Shown in pieces: positions 50,418 to 58,866 of a stretch of 64,000 bases of DNA. Each line of letters opens with the position of its first letter. The first letter of the stretch is position 1. Source of the DNA: an uncultured Faecalibacterium sp. GTDB taxonomy: Bacteria; Bacillota; Clostridia; Oscillospirales; Ruminococcaceae. Below the pieces are notes generated by a model. The model worked only from the letters and a program-made list of their open reading frames with translations, was not told where the DNA came from and ran no database searches. Both the position numbers and the translations under genes were made by a program. Location of the stretch: NCBI GenBank assembly GCA_937880095.1, contig CALFLK010000007.1, forward strand, positions 252,359 through 316,358, read 5' to 3'.

Positions 50418-51632
50418 TTATTCTGCATACAGTGCCACGATATTTTCCAGCACCTTCGTTGCCTTATCCATACGCTCTACCGTGGTGCATTCATATACAC
50501 CATGGAAGTTAAATCCACCAGTACCCAAGTTGGGGCACGGCAGACCCATCCAACTCAGGGTCGCACCATCCGTGCCGCCGCGTACCGGCTCTTCCACCGG
50601 TTCCAGACCTACAGCCTTCACAGCCTTGCGAGCCGTTTCAATCAGGTGGAAGTGGGGCTTGATCTGCTCCAGCATACTGCGGTAGCTGTCTTTGATTTCT
50701 ACTTCAACCGTGCCGTCGCCGTACTTACCATTCAGACAGTCTGCAATATGCTGCATGGTCTGCTTCTTGTACTCCAGCTTATTCATGTCGTGGTCACGCA
50801 GGATGTAGCCCAGCTTTGCCTCGTTCACATCGCCGTACATCTGGTCCAGATGATAGAAACCTTCTCGGCCGCAGGTGTGTTCCGGGCGATCCATTACCGG
50901 CAGCGCCATGTGGAATTCCATTGCCACATTCGATGCGTTCACCATGGTATCCTTTGCTTCGCCGGGATGCACCGACAGTCCTCGAATGGTTACCACCGCA
51001 GATGCTGCATTAAAGTTGTCGTACTCAATACCGCCCACATCGCCGCCGTCGACGGTGTAAGCAAAGTCCGCACCAAAGCCCGGAATATCGAACAAATCTG
51101 CACCACGGCCGATTTCCTCGTCCGGCGTAAAACCGATGCACAGCTTACCATGGGGCTTATCTTCCTTGATGATAGTCTCCACTGCAGCCAGAATCTCAGA
51201 AATACCGGATTTGTCGTCTGCGCCCAGCAGCGTCGAACCGTCGCTGGTAATCAGCGTCTCGCCCTTCAGATCTTTCAGGAACGGAAAACGCACCGGGTCC
51301 ATCACAATACCTGCGGGCAGCGTCAGTGCTTCACCATCATAGTTTTCATGCAGCAAAGGCTTCACATTTTCACCGGAAGCATCCGGTGCCGTGTCCATGT
51401 GTGCAATCAGACCCAGCGCCGGCTTGTCCTCGCAGCCGGGGGTAGCGGGTACGCTGGCATACACATAACCATTCTCGTCCATGTGTGCGTCTGCGCATCC
51501 GATCTTTTTCAGATCCTCAACCACAATCTTTGCCAGATCCTTCTGGCGGCTCGTAGACGGGCAGCTTTCGCTGTCCGGGTCGCTGGTGGTGTACACCTGT
51601 GCGTATTTCAGCAGATATTCATAAGCGCGCAT
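50418..51632 (-). CDS. pepT: Peptidase T (tripeptide aminopeptidase)
   Basis: A 404-residue M20B metallopeptidase with metal-binding segments IAHMDTAPDASG, GADDKSGI, FTPDEEIGRGAD and YTVDGGDVGG. A C-terminal block RGGTDGATLSWMGLPCPNLGTGGFNFHG carries the final histidine ligand. It removes N-terminal residues from tripeptides in the cytoplasm, consistent with the peptide import system encoded elsewhere in the window. Length and motifs are complete. GGAG precedes the ATG. Confidence 0.92.
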   Translation of the reverse strand: MRAYEYLLKYAQVYTTSDPDSESCPSTSRQKDLAKIVVEDLKKIGCADAHMDENGYVYASVPATPGCEDKPALGLIAHMDTAPDASGENVKPLLHENYDGEALTLPAGIVMDPVRFPFLKDLKGETLITSDGSTLLGADDKSGISEILAAVETIIKEDKPHGKLCIGFTPDEEIGRGADLFDIPGFGADFAYTVDGGDVGGIEYDNFNAASAVVTIRGLSVHPGEAKDTMVNASNVAMEFHMALPVMDRPEHTCGREGFYHLDQMYGDVNEAKLGYILRDHDMNKLEYKKQTMQHIADCLNGKYGDGTVEVEIKDSYRSMLEQIKPHFHLIETARKAVKAVGLEPVEEPVRGGTDGATLSWMGLPCPNLGTGGFNFHGVYECTTVERMDKATKVLENIVALYAE

Positions 51633-51712
51633 AAGACAGTCTCCTTTATTTCATAATTTTACCGTATTATACTCTTTTCTCCCCGTTCTCGCAACTTTCA
51701 TGCAAATTCCAG

Positions 51713-51741
51713 TTGGAAACACAGTCCATTTGTGATAAGAT
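51713..51741 (+). promoter_or_regulatory. Candidate promoter of the capE operon
   Basis: TTGGAA (51713-51718), 17-base spacer, TAAGAT (51736-51741); an overlapping TATAGT also fits a -10. The position is about 75 bases upstream of capE. Confidence 0.45.
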
Positions 51742-51813
51742 TATAGTGTGCGTAAATGCGCCAATATCAATACGACCTTTTTTGTCGATCCTTATTTTAG
51801 GAGGTAAATTTAT

Positions 51814-52860
51814 ATGGAACCCACTATTTTTAATGGCAAAACGCTGATGATCACCGGTGGTACCGGCAGCTTTGGCCATACTGTTCTGAAGCATTTCCTG
51901 GCTACCGACATTGGTGAAATCCGCATTTTCTCCCGCGACGAGAAGAAGCAGGACGATATGCGTCACGAGCTGCAGGCAAACTATCCTGAGTTCTACAACA
52001 AGGTGCACTTCTACATCGGCGACGTGCGCGATCTGCAGAGCCTGCGCGATGCTATGCCCGGCGTTGACTTCATTTTCCACGCTGCTGCCCTGAAGGAAGT
52101 TCCCAGCTGTGAGTTCTTCCCCATGGAGGCTGTGCGCACCAACATCATCGGCACCGACAACGTCATTCATGCCGCTGTGGAAAACCATGTCAAGAGTGTT
52201 GTCTGCCTGTCTACCGACAAGGCTTCTTACCCCATCAATGCAATGGGCATTTCCAAGGCTATGATGGAGCACGTTGTTACCGCTAACGCTCGTATGGCAG
52301 CACAGCACGGCACCGTCCTGAGCTGCACCCGTTACGGCAATGTTATGTGCAGCCGTGGTTCTGTTATTCCCCTGTTCGTGGATCAGATTCGTGCTGGCAA
52401 CCCCATCACCATCACTGACCCCAACATGACTCGCTTCCTGATGAACCTGGACGAGGCAGTTGATCTGGTTATGTTCGCATTTGAGCATGCAAACCCCGGC
52501 GACCTGTTCATCCAGAAGGCTGACGCTTCCACCATCGGTGATCTGGCAAAGGCTGTTCAGCAGCTGTTCGGCGATACCGGCACGCGTATCATCGGCACCC
52601 GCCACGGCGAAAAGCTGTACGAAACCCTGATGACGCAGGAAGAGCGTCTGCGCTGCGAGGATATGGGCCGTTACTATCGTGTCGCTGCTGACTCCCGTGA
52701 CCTGAACTACGACAAGTTCGTTGTGAAGGGTGAAGTCAAGACGCAGGGCGAAGAGGCATACACCAGCCACAACACCAATCGTCTGGACGTTCAGGGTACC
52801 GTTGATAAGATTATGGCTACCGAATATATCCAGGAGCAGCTGGCAAACTGGGGCAAGTAA
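51814..52860 (+). CDS. capE: CapE/FnlA: UDP-GlcNAc 4,6-dehydratase/5-epimerase
   Basis: A 348-residue extended SDR enzyme with MITGGTGSFGHTV and the Polysacc_synt_2 layout. It has the MxxxK-type active site of the inverting dehydratases (SYPINAMGISKAMMEHV) and RYGNVMCSRGSVIPLF, FLMNLDEAVDL. It opens the UDP-FucNAc pathway by forming a 2-acetamido-2,6-dideoxy-4-keto sugar, with epimerisation at C5. AGGAGG precedes the ATG. It is the first gene of an approximately 8.3-kb operon. Residues and length match CapE/WbjB/FnlA. Confidence 0.92.
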   Translation: MEPTIFNGKTLMITGGTGSFGHTVLKHFLATDIGEIRIFSRDEKKQDDMRHELQANYPEFYNKVHFYIGDVRDLQSLRDAMPGVDFIFHAAALKEVPSCEFFPMEAVRTNIIGTDNVIHAAVENHVKSVVCLSTDKASYPINAMGISKAMMEHVVTANARMAAQHGTVLSCTRYGNVMCSRGSVIPLFVDQIRAGNPITITDPNMTRFLMNLDEAVDLVMFAFEHANPGDLFIQKADASTIGDLAKAVQQLFGDTGTRIIGTRHGEKLYETLMTQEERLRCEDMGRYYRVAADSRDLNYDKFVVKGEVKTQGEEAYTSHNTNRLDVQGTVDKIMATEYIQEQLANWGK

Positions 52861-52889
52861 TTTGCTCACCTTATAAGGAGTATCACCGC

Positions 52890-53645
52890 ATGGAACTTTC
52901 CACCCCCATCCTGATTACCGGCGCTGCCGGTTTTGTGGGACGTAATCTGGTCGAAGCACTGCAGCAGCGGGGCTATACCAATCTGCTGTGTTTCACCCGG
53001 TCATCCACACCGGAAATGCTGACCGATTTTTGCCGTCAGGCTGGCTTTGTCGTTCATCTTGCAGGCATTAACCGCCCCAAAGACCCCAGTGAATTTTACA
53101 CTGGCAATTCCGGATTGACCGATACCCTGCTGGCTGAGCTGAAAGCTGCGGGCAATCCCGCACCTGTTTTGGTCACCAGCAGCGTTCAGGCAGAACTGGA
53201 TAACGATTACGGCAAAAGCAAACGGGATGCCGAGCTGGCAGTTTTCGCTCACGGCGACCGCTGCGGCAGTCCGGTCTATGTTTTCCGCATGGAGGGTGTA
53301 TTCGGCAAATGGTGCCGTCCAAACTACAATAGTGTCGTAGCCACCTTTTGTCACAATGCAGCACATGGTCTCCCGCTTTCGGTACGAGACCCTGATTTTT
53401 CGCTGCCGCTGGTTTATATCGACGACGTCGTGCAATGCATCATCGATGCTTTTGATGGCTGTGTAATGTGTGACCGTTCCCGATATCCCATTTGCCGTAT
53501 CCATCCGGTTCACGAAATCACACTGGGTCGTCTGGCTGAAACCATTCAGGGTTTCGCTGCCGGACAGATTCCGTCAGATTCTTCTGCCGAAACACTGGAA
53601 CAGAAGCTGTACAAAACCTATTGTTCTTATCAGACGGCGGACTGA
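52890..53645 (+). CDS. CapF-like SDR reductase lacking the cupin epimerase domain
   Basis: A 251-residue protein homologous to the SDR half of CapF (LITGAAGFVGRNLVEAL; YGKSKRDAE active site; GVFGKWCRPNYNSVVATFCHNAA). It stops at LYKTYCSYQTAD, exactly where the full copy at 3166-4371 continues into the cupin. No cupin remnant is found in the following 140 bases in any frame, so this is a clean loss rather than a fresh frameshift. It keeps NAD(P)H-binding and catalytic residues and so may still carry out the C4 reduction. The C3 epimerisation would have to come from the distant full-length CapF or another cupin. AAGGAG precedes the ATG. Confidence 0.85.
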   Translation: MELSTPILITGAAGFVGRNLVEALQQRGYTNLLCFTRSSTPEMLTDFCRQAGFVVHLAGINRPKDPSEFYTGNSGLTDTLLAELKAAGNPAPVLVTSSVQAELDNDYGKSKRDAELAVFAHGDRCGSPVYVFRMEGVFGKWCRPNYNSVVATFCHNAAHGLPLSVRDPDFSLPLVYIDDVVQCIIDAFDGCVMCDRSRYPICRIHPVHEITLGRLAETIQGFAAGQIPSDSSAETLEQKLYKTYCSYQTAD

Positions 53646-53659
53646 GTTTCTGCTTTTTT

Positions 53660-53687
53660 ACGCACCGCCAATGGCAGTGCGTTTTTA
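53660..53687 (+). terminator. Hairpin with T-run between the capF-like gene and capG
   Basis: ACGCAC-C-GCC, AAT loop, GGC-A-GTGCGT followed by TTTTT. It may act as an attenuator, as the operon continues with capG after a 140-base gap. Confidence 0.6.
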
Positions 53688-53788
53688 ATAGAAACGATTG
53701 GCACGCAAAGCGCTGCCACACATGTATGCGGGACAGAACGCACCTACACCTTTGTGTTCTGTCTATCGAATTCCAAGGAGGATTCATC

Positions 53789-54928
53789 ATGGCAAAAATC
53801 AAATTGATGACCATTATCGGCACCCGCCCGGAGATTATCCGTCTGGCTGCTGTCATCAAGAAATGCGATAAATATTTTGATCAGATTCTGGTCCACACCG
53901 GCCAGAACTACGACTACACCCTGAATGGCATTTTCTTCAAGGATCTGGGCTTGCGCGCACCCGATTTCTACCTGAATGCTGTCGGTGACGATCTGGGCGA
54001 AACCATTGGCAACATCATTGCCAAGAGCTACCGTCTGATGGTCGAGCAGAAGCCTGACGCTCTGCTGATTCTGGGCGATACCAACAGCTGCCTGTCTGCA
54101 ATCGCAGCAAAGCGCCTGCACATTCCTATTTTCCATATGGAAGCCGGCAACCGCTGCTTTGACGAATGCCTGCCGGAAGAAACCAACCGTCGTATCGTGG
54201 ACCACATCTCCGATGTGAACCTGTGCTATTCTGAGCACGCTCGCCGTTACCTGAACGCTGAGGGTACCGCCCGTGAGCGCACTTATGTAACCGGCAGCCC
54301 CATGGCAGAAGTCCTGCACGAAAATCTGGAAAAGATTGAATCCAGCGATATTCTGTCCCGTCTGGGTCTGGAGCCGCACAAGTATATGCTGCTGAGCGCA
54401 CACCGCGAGGAAAACATCGATACCGAGCAGAACTTCACCAACCTGTTCAACAGCATCAACCATCTGGCAGAAACCTACAATATGCCCATTCTGTACTCCT
54501 GCCATCCTCGCAGCCGCAAGCGTCTGGAAGCACAGAGCTTCCAGCTGGACCCGCGTGTCAAGCTGCACGAGCCTCTGGGCTTCCATGATTACAACAATCT
54601 GCAAATGAACGCATACTGCGTCATCTCTGACTCCGGTACGCTGCCCGAGGAATCCAGCTTCTTTACCAGTGTCGGTCACCCGTTCCCTGCTGTTTGCATC
54701 CGCACCAGCACCGAGCGCCCCGAAGCATTGGACAAGGGCTGCTTCATTCTGGCTGGCATCAACCAGGGTGGTGTGGAACAGGCAGTGGAAACTGCTGTTG
54801 CCATGAATGACAACGGCGATTTGGGTATTCCTGTTCCTGTCTATGTGGAGGATGTTTCCACCAAGGTTGTTAAGATCATCCAGAGCTATGTGGGTGTTGT
54901 AAACAAGATGGTTTGGCGCAAGTACTAA
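53789..54928 (+). CDS. capG: CapG/FnlC: UDP-sugar 2-epimerase for UDP-L-FucNAc
   Basis: A 379-residue non-hydrolysing UDP-GlcNAc 2-epimerase-fold protein (KLMTIIGTRPEIIRLAAVIKK; HTGQNYDYTLNGIFF; HMEAGNRCFDECLPEETNRRIVDHISD; ISDSGTLPEESSF). In this cluster it fits CapG/FnlC/WbjD, which converts UDP-L-PneNAc to UDP-L-FucNAc. The ATG at 53789 has AAGGAGG; an in-frame extension further upstream crosses the hairpin and is rejected. It completes the three-enzyme route CapE-CapF-CapG. Confidence 0.9.
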   Translation: MAKIKLMTIIGTRPEIIRLAAVIKKCDKYFDQILVHTGQNYDYTLNGIFFKDLGLRAPDFYLNAVGDDLGETIGNIIAKSYRLMVEQKPDALLILGDTNSCLSAIAAKRLHIPIFHMEAGNRCFDECLPEETNRRIVDHISDVNLCYSEHARRYLNAEGTARERTYVTGSPMAEVLHENLEKIESSDILSRLGLEPHKYMLLSAHREENIDTEQNFTNLFNSINHLAETYNMPILYSCHPRSRKRLEAQSFQLDPRVKLHEPLGFHDYNNLQMNAYCVISDSGTLPEESSFFTSVGHPFPAVCIRTSTERPEALDKGCFILAGINQGGVEQAVETAVAMNDNGDLGIPVPVYVEDVSTKVVKIIQSYVGVVNKMVWRKY

Positions 54929-54956
54929 TTGCATTGCAGGAGAGGAGCCTTTGCGT

Positions 54957-56198
54957 ATGTCTGCTTCGGGCAAGAAGCTCTTGATTGTTACACAGCATTT
55001 CTGGCCGGAAAACTTTCGTATCAACGATATTGTCGATGGTTTTCTTGCCGATGGCATTCAGGTCGATGTGCTGTGCGGTCTGCCCAACTACCCCAAGGGA
55101 GAATGGTTTGACGGCTACAGCTCCTCCGGTCCTATGGAGGAATGCTGGCACGGCGCACACATCTATCGCTGCAAGGAAATTCCCCGAACCGGCAACTCTT
55201 CGATTCGTATTTTTCTCAACTATGTTTCCTGGCCGCTGTATGCCGCGCTTGCGCTGCATCGGCTGCCCGGCGGTTATGATGCCGTTCTGTGTTACAATAC
55301 CAGCCCTGTTTTGATGAGCTGGCCCGCTATTTTAGCGGCACACAAATTCAAAGCTCCTTTGACCAACTATGTGTTGGATATCTGGCCGGAAAACCTGTAT
55401 TCTGTTTTGAACGTAAAGAACAGTTTTCTGCGCTGGGTGGCTCTGTCTGTGTCGGATTGGCACTATCGCCGTGCTGACCGACTGATTGCTATGAGCCCCG
55501 GTCTGGAAAATCGTCTGCAAAAGCGTGTCGGTTTTCAAAACGCTCGCTCTTGCGTAGAAAAAGAAAAAAGCTATGCCGTCATTCCCCAGTATTGCGAGGA
55601 TTTCTATGCACAGTCTGCCTGTGATCCTGCGCTGAAAGAGGCTGGTAAAAATCGCTTCACGCTGATGTTTGCCGGCAACTTTTCTCCTGCGCAGAGTCTG
55701 AATACCGTGCTCCATGCCTTAAAGAAAATCAAAGATAAAGCACCTGTCCATCTGGTTCTGGTCGGCGATGGCATGAGCCGCCCTGAACTGGAGCATCTGA
55801 CGGATGAACTGGACCTGCGTGACCGTGTCACATTCTACGGCAGCGTTGCACCGACTGAAATTCCCGCATTGACCGGCGCAGCGGATGCGCTTCTGGTTTC
55901 CCTGTCCGATTCGCCGGATTTGGGTCTGACCATTCCCGCTAAGCTGGCAAGCTGTATGGCAGCGAAAAAGCCCTTGCTGGTTTCTATGAACGGCGAAGGT
56001 GCCGTTGCTGCTGCAGAATGCGGCGGTGCGCTTGTCAGCCCTGCCTGCGACAGTGATACGCTTGCTCATAATCTGCTCACCTTGGCTTCCCTGCCGGATT
56101 CTGAGCGCGTTGCAATGGGCAACAGTGCCTATGCATACTACATTTCCCACTATCGGCGCGACCATCTGCTCCGTAAGTTAGAGGACTTTATTTTTTAA
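54957..56198 (+). CDS. WbuB-like glycosyltransferase (probable L-FucNAc transferase)
   Basis: A 413-residue GT-B glycosyltransferase (GT4-like) with LLIVTQHFWPENFRINDIVDGFLADG at the start, NYVLDIWPENLYSVL in the middle and a C-terminal GT_4 domain (LVLVGDGMSRPELEHLTDELDLRDRVTFYGSV). The N-terminus is typical of WbuB/CapM-like enzymes that follow fnlABC clusters and transfer L-FucNAc. ATG 54957 has GGAG at 9 bases; TTG 54951 two codons earlier is an alternative. The donor prediction follows from the neighbours; the acceptor is unknown. Confidence 0.85.
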   Translation: MSASGKKLLIVTQHFWPENFRINDIVDGFLADGIQVDVLCGLPNYPKGEWFDGYSSSGPMEECWHGAHIYRCKEIPRTGNSSIRIFLNYVSWPLYAALALHRLPGGYDAVLCYNTSPVLMSWPAILAAHKFKAPLTNYVLDIWPENLYSVLNVKNSFLRWVALSVSDWHYRRADRLIAMSPGLENRLQKRVGFQNARSCVEKEKSYAVIPQYCEDFYAQSACDPALKEAGKNRFTLMFAGNFSPAQSLNTVLHALKKIKDKAPVHLVLVGDGMSRPELEHLTDELDLRDRVTFYGSVAPTEIPALTGAADALLVSLSDSPDLGLTIPAKLASCMAAKKPLLVSMNGEGAVAAAECGGALVSPACDSDTLAHNLLTLASLPDSERVAMGNSAYAYYISHYRRDHLLRKLEDFIF

Positions 56199-56219
56199 GC
56201 CTGAGGGAGGTTCTAATCG

Positions 56220-56942
56220 TTGAAACATTCAGACGTCCTAGTTATCATTCCCTGCTATAACGAAGAAGCAAATATCCAGCGCGTTGTTCAGCGCCTAATG
56301 GATACCTGCCCTGATGTGGATTATCTGGTCGTCAATGACTGCTCCACCGACCACAGCGAAGCAATCCTGAAGGAAAATCATTTCAATTACGTTTCTATGC
56401 CCGTTAATGTCGGCATTGGCGGTGGTGTGCAGACTGGTTATCGCTATGCACGAGATAACGGCTATCAAATTGCTGTTCAAATGGATGGCGACGGGCAGCA
56501 CTCCCCTGAATATCTGGAAACCGTGATTGCACCTGTCCGCAGCGGTGAGCTGGATCAGTGTATTGGCAGCCGTTTCTTGGAAAAAGAGGGTTTCCAGTCC
56601 AGCTTTTTGCGTCGATTTGGTATTCGTTTTCTCTCTGCACTGATTTACCTGCTTTCCGGTGTCAAAGTGCATGATGTCACCAGTGGTTTCCGTGCAACCG
56701 GTCCCGAGCTGACAGCTTTTTTTGCGGATAACTATGCAGCGGATTATCCGGAGCCGGAAGCAATTATGACCGCAACACTGGCTGGTTTCAAAATCGGTGA
56801 AGCACCTGTCATTATGAACGAACGTCTGGGTGGCACATCCAGCATTCGCAGTTTCAAAAGTGCTTACTATATGATCAAAGTCAGTCTGGCTTTGATTATC
56901 GATCGTATGTCCTGCCACCGGAAAGGAGGTCCTCGCACATGA
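56220..56942 (+). CDS. GT2-family glycosyltransferase (DPM1-like)
   Basis: A 240-residue GT-A enzyme: VLVIIPCYNEEANIQRVV, VNDCSTDHS, the metal-binding DGDGQHSPEYL and a C-terminal amphipathic region (TSSIRSFKSAYYMIKVSLALIID). Such proteins usually load a sugar onto undecaprenyl-phosphate or act with membrane partners. It starts at TTG with GGGAGG at 8 bases; no ATG fits. The stop overlaps the next start by 4 bases, and the DUF2304 protein that follows is its common partner. Confidence 0.85.
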   Translation: MKHSDVLVIIPCYNEEANIQRVVQRLMDTCPDVDYLVVNDCSTDHSEAILKENHFNYVSMPVNVGIGGGVQTGYRYARDNGYQIAVQMDGDGQHSPEYLETVIAPVRSGELDQCIGSRFLEKEGFQSSFLRRFGIRFLSALIYLLSGVKVHDVTSGFRATGPELTAFFADNYAADYPEPEAIMTATLAGFKIGEAPVIMNERLGGTSSIRSFKSAYYMIKVSLALIIDRMSCHRKGGPRT

Positions 56943-57313
56943 GTCCTGTCAATCAATTTGTTTTTATCCTGATTGGGCTTTGCATGCTGCTCTGTGTCCT
57001 CGTTTTGCTGAAAAAGGATGTGCTTTCTGTCAAGTACTCTCTTTTGTGGCTTTTATGCAGCTGTGGTCTTTTGCTCATTGCGATTTTCCCCTATATCATC
57101 TATGTGATTCGGGATATTTTCGATATGGTCATGCCATCCAATGTGGTGTTTATGATCATGTTCGGATTTGTTTTGCTGCTGCTTTTATCCCATAGTGTTG
57201 CAGTCACAGAACTGAGTCACAAATCAAAGCGTCAGACGCAGTCCATTGCTCTTTTAGAAAAACGCGTTCGCGAACTGGAAGAACAGTTGAATCAAAAAGA
57301 TCAGAAAAAATAA
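56939..57313 (+). CDS. DUF2304-family membrane protein
   Basis: A 124-residue protein with three hydrophobic helices (residues about 7-24, 36-58 and 68-88) followed by a C-terminal coiled coil (SIALLEKRVRELEEQLNQKD). The DUF2304 pattern YSLLWLLCSCGLLLIAIFP is typical of proteins encoded next to GT2 enzymes. Function is unknown, but the conserved pairing and the translational overlap indicate a shared complex at the membrane. Confidence 0.8.
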   Translation: MSPVNQFVFILIGLCMLLCVLVLLKKDVLSVKYSLLWLLCSCGLLLIAIFPYIIYVIRDIFDMVMPSNVVFMIMFGFVLLLLLSHSVAVTELSHKSKRQTQSIALLEKRVRELEEQLNQKDQKK

Positions 57314-57372
57314 CTGCATCTTTGATTTTGTCCCATCAGGCGTACAAGATCTGGTGTTAGGAGTCGTTCGTT

Positions 57373-58854
57373 ATGGATTTTAATTCGCTTGCTTTTTTGG
57401 GCTTTTTCTGCGGCGTAGCAGTATTAACCTACTGCTTTCCCCGTAGGGCAAAGCCCTATTTTTTGCTGCTTGCCAGCTATGCTTTTTACCTGTATAAGCC
57501 GGAAAACGCACGCATGGTCGGGCTCTTGGTCAGTGCAACCGTCATTACATACGGCTGTGGTCTTGCCTTGGATTATTTGAAAGGAAAATGGGCGCGGCTG
57601 CTGTGTTTGTGGGCTTCCCTTCTCTTTTGCGGCGGTATCCTGTTCTATTTCAAATACTTCAATTTCTTTACCCAAGCATGGCACGATCTGGTCGCTTTGT
57701 TTGGCGGCACCGTCAAGGTATCGGAACTGAATCTGATTGCGCCTCTGGGCCTTTCCTACTTTACGTTCCAAAGCCTTGGCTATGTGATTGATGTTTATCT
57801 GCATCGCATCAAACCGGTGCGCAATCCTGCCAAGTATGCACTGTTCGTCAGCTTCTTCCCCTGCATTTTTACCGGTCCTATTGAACGCGCCGAGCATCTG
57901 ATACCCCAGTTTGACCACCCGCACAAGTTCAACTATGCCCGCATGTCCGGCGGTGCATTCCGTATGCTGTGGGGTTATTTCAAAAAGATGGTACTGGCGG
58001 ATACCATTGCTGCTTTTGTCAGCACTGTATACGCATCCCCCGAAAAATCCCTTGGACCTTACCTGATTATCGCCAGCCTTCTGTTCAGCTATCAAATTTA
58101 TCTGGATTTCTCCGGCTGCTGCGATATTGCAATCGGCGGCGCACGCGTTTTGGGATTTGATCTGCTGGAAAACTTCAACCGTCCCTTTGCAGCCCGCACT
58201 TATACCGAGCTGTGGAACCGCTGGCATATCAGTTTGACCAGTTGGTTCCGTGATTACATCTTCACCCCGCTTTCTTTCTTTAACCGTGGTCTCCCCGGTT
58301 TCTGGGGCAAGCTGCAGGGTTGGTTCAATGTATTCATCATCTTCCCCATCAGTGGTCTGTGGCATGGTCCTAGCTGGAACTATGTCATTTGGGGTGCTTT
58401 CAATGGTCTGTTCCTGGTTTTCGGCAAGGCAACTGCTAAAAAACGCCGTCGCCGCAACAAGAAGAACCCTCTTTACAAATCCGATCGTCTAAAGGGCTTC
58501 ATCCAGCGCACTTGCGTCTATCTGCTCTTTACCTTCTGTATCGTTTTCTTTGCCGCTGCACTGAATGGCACCAGCGCCTTGACCGTCTTTTCCGGTATGT
58601 TCAGCGGTTGGGCTGGCTTTACGCTGCCCGGCTTTGTGCAGGGTCTTGCCAGTCGTAGTCTGCCGCTTTCTACCATTGGCTTGCTACTGCTTGGCTGTAC
58701 CTTTGTCGAACTGGTCGAGTGGCGCGGTCCTGTTTACAAATGGATTCGCCGACAGTGTTTTGTCGTCCGATGGGTCGTTTACTATGTCCTGTCGATGGCA
58801 ATTCTCTTCTTCGGTGTATTCGGCAAATCCATGTTCATCTATCAGCAGTATTAA
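57373..58854 (+). CDS. MBOAT-family O-acyltransferase (DltB/AlgI-like)
   Basis: A 493-residue multipass membrane protein with the MBOAT signature: the central LWNRWHISLTSWFRDYIFTPL and the invariant histidine in ISGLWHGPSWNYVIWG. Closest in pattern to AlgI/PatA-type enzymes that pass acyl groups across the membrane to extracellular polymers. It is paired with an SGNH-like partner directly downstream (12 bases), the usual arrangement. The likely product is an O-acetylated or otherwise O-acylated wall polymer. TTAGGAG precedes the ATG. Confidence 0.88.
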   Translation: MDFNSLAFLGFFCGVAVLTYCFPRRAKPYFLLLASYAFYLYKPENARMVGLLVSATVITYGCGLALDYLKGKWARLLCLWASLLFCGGILFYFKYFNFFTQAWHDLVALFGGTVKVSELNLIAPLGLSYFTFQSLGYVIDVYLHRIKPVRNPAKYALFVSFFPCIFTGPIERAEHLIPQFDHPHKFNYARMSGGAFRMLWGYFKKMVLADTIAAFVSTVYASPEKSLGPYLIIASLLFSYQIYLDFSGCCDIAIGGARVLGFDLLENFNRPFAARTYTELWNRWHISLTSWFRDYIFTPLSFFNRGLPGFWGKLQGWFNVFIIFPISGLWHGPSWNYVIWGAFNGLFLVFGKATAKKRRRRNKKNPLYKSDRLKGFIQRTCVYLLFTFCIVFFAAALNGTSALTVFSGMFSGWAGFTLPGFVQGLASRSLPLSTIGLLLLGCTFVELVEWRGPVYKWIRRQCFVVRWVVYYVLSMAILFFGVFGKSMFIYQQY

Positions 58855-58866
58855 GGAGGTCACGTT

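Noticed and set aside
53621..53788. N-terminal extension of CapG
   Set aside because: It overlaps the end of the capF-like gene and the hairpin; the ATG at 53789 has a perfect SD and matches the family start.
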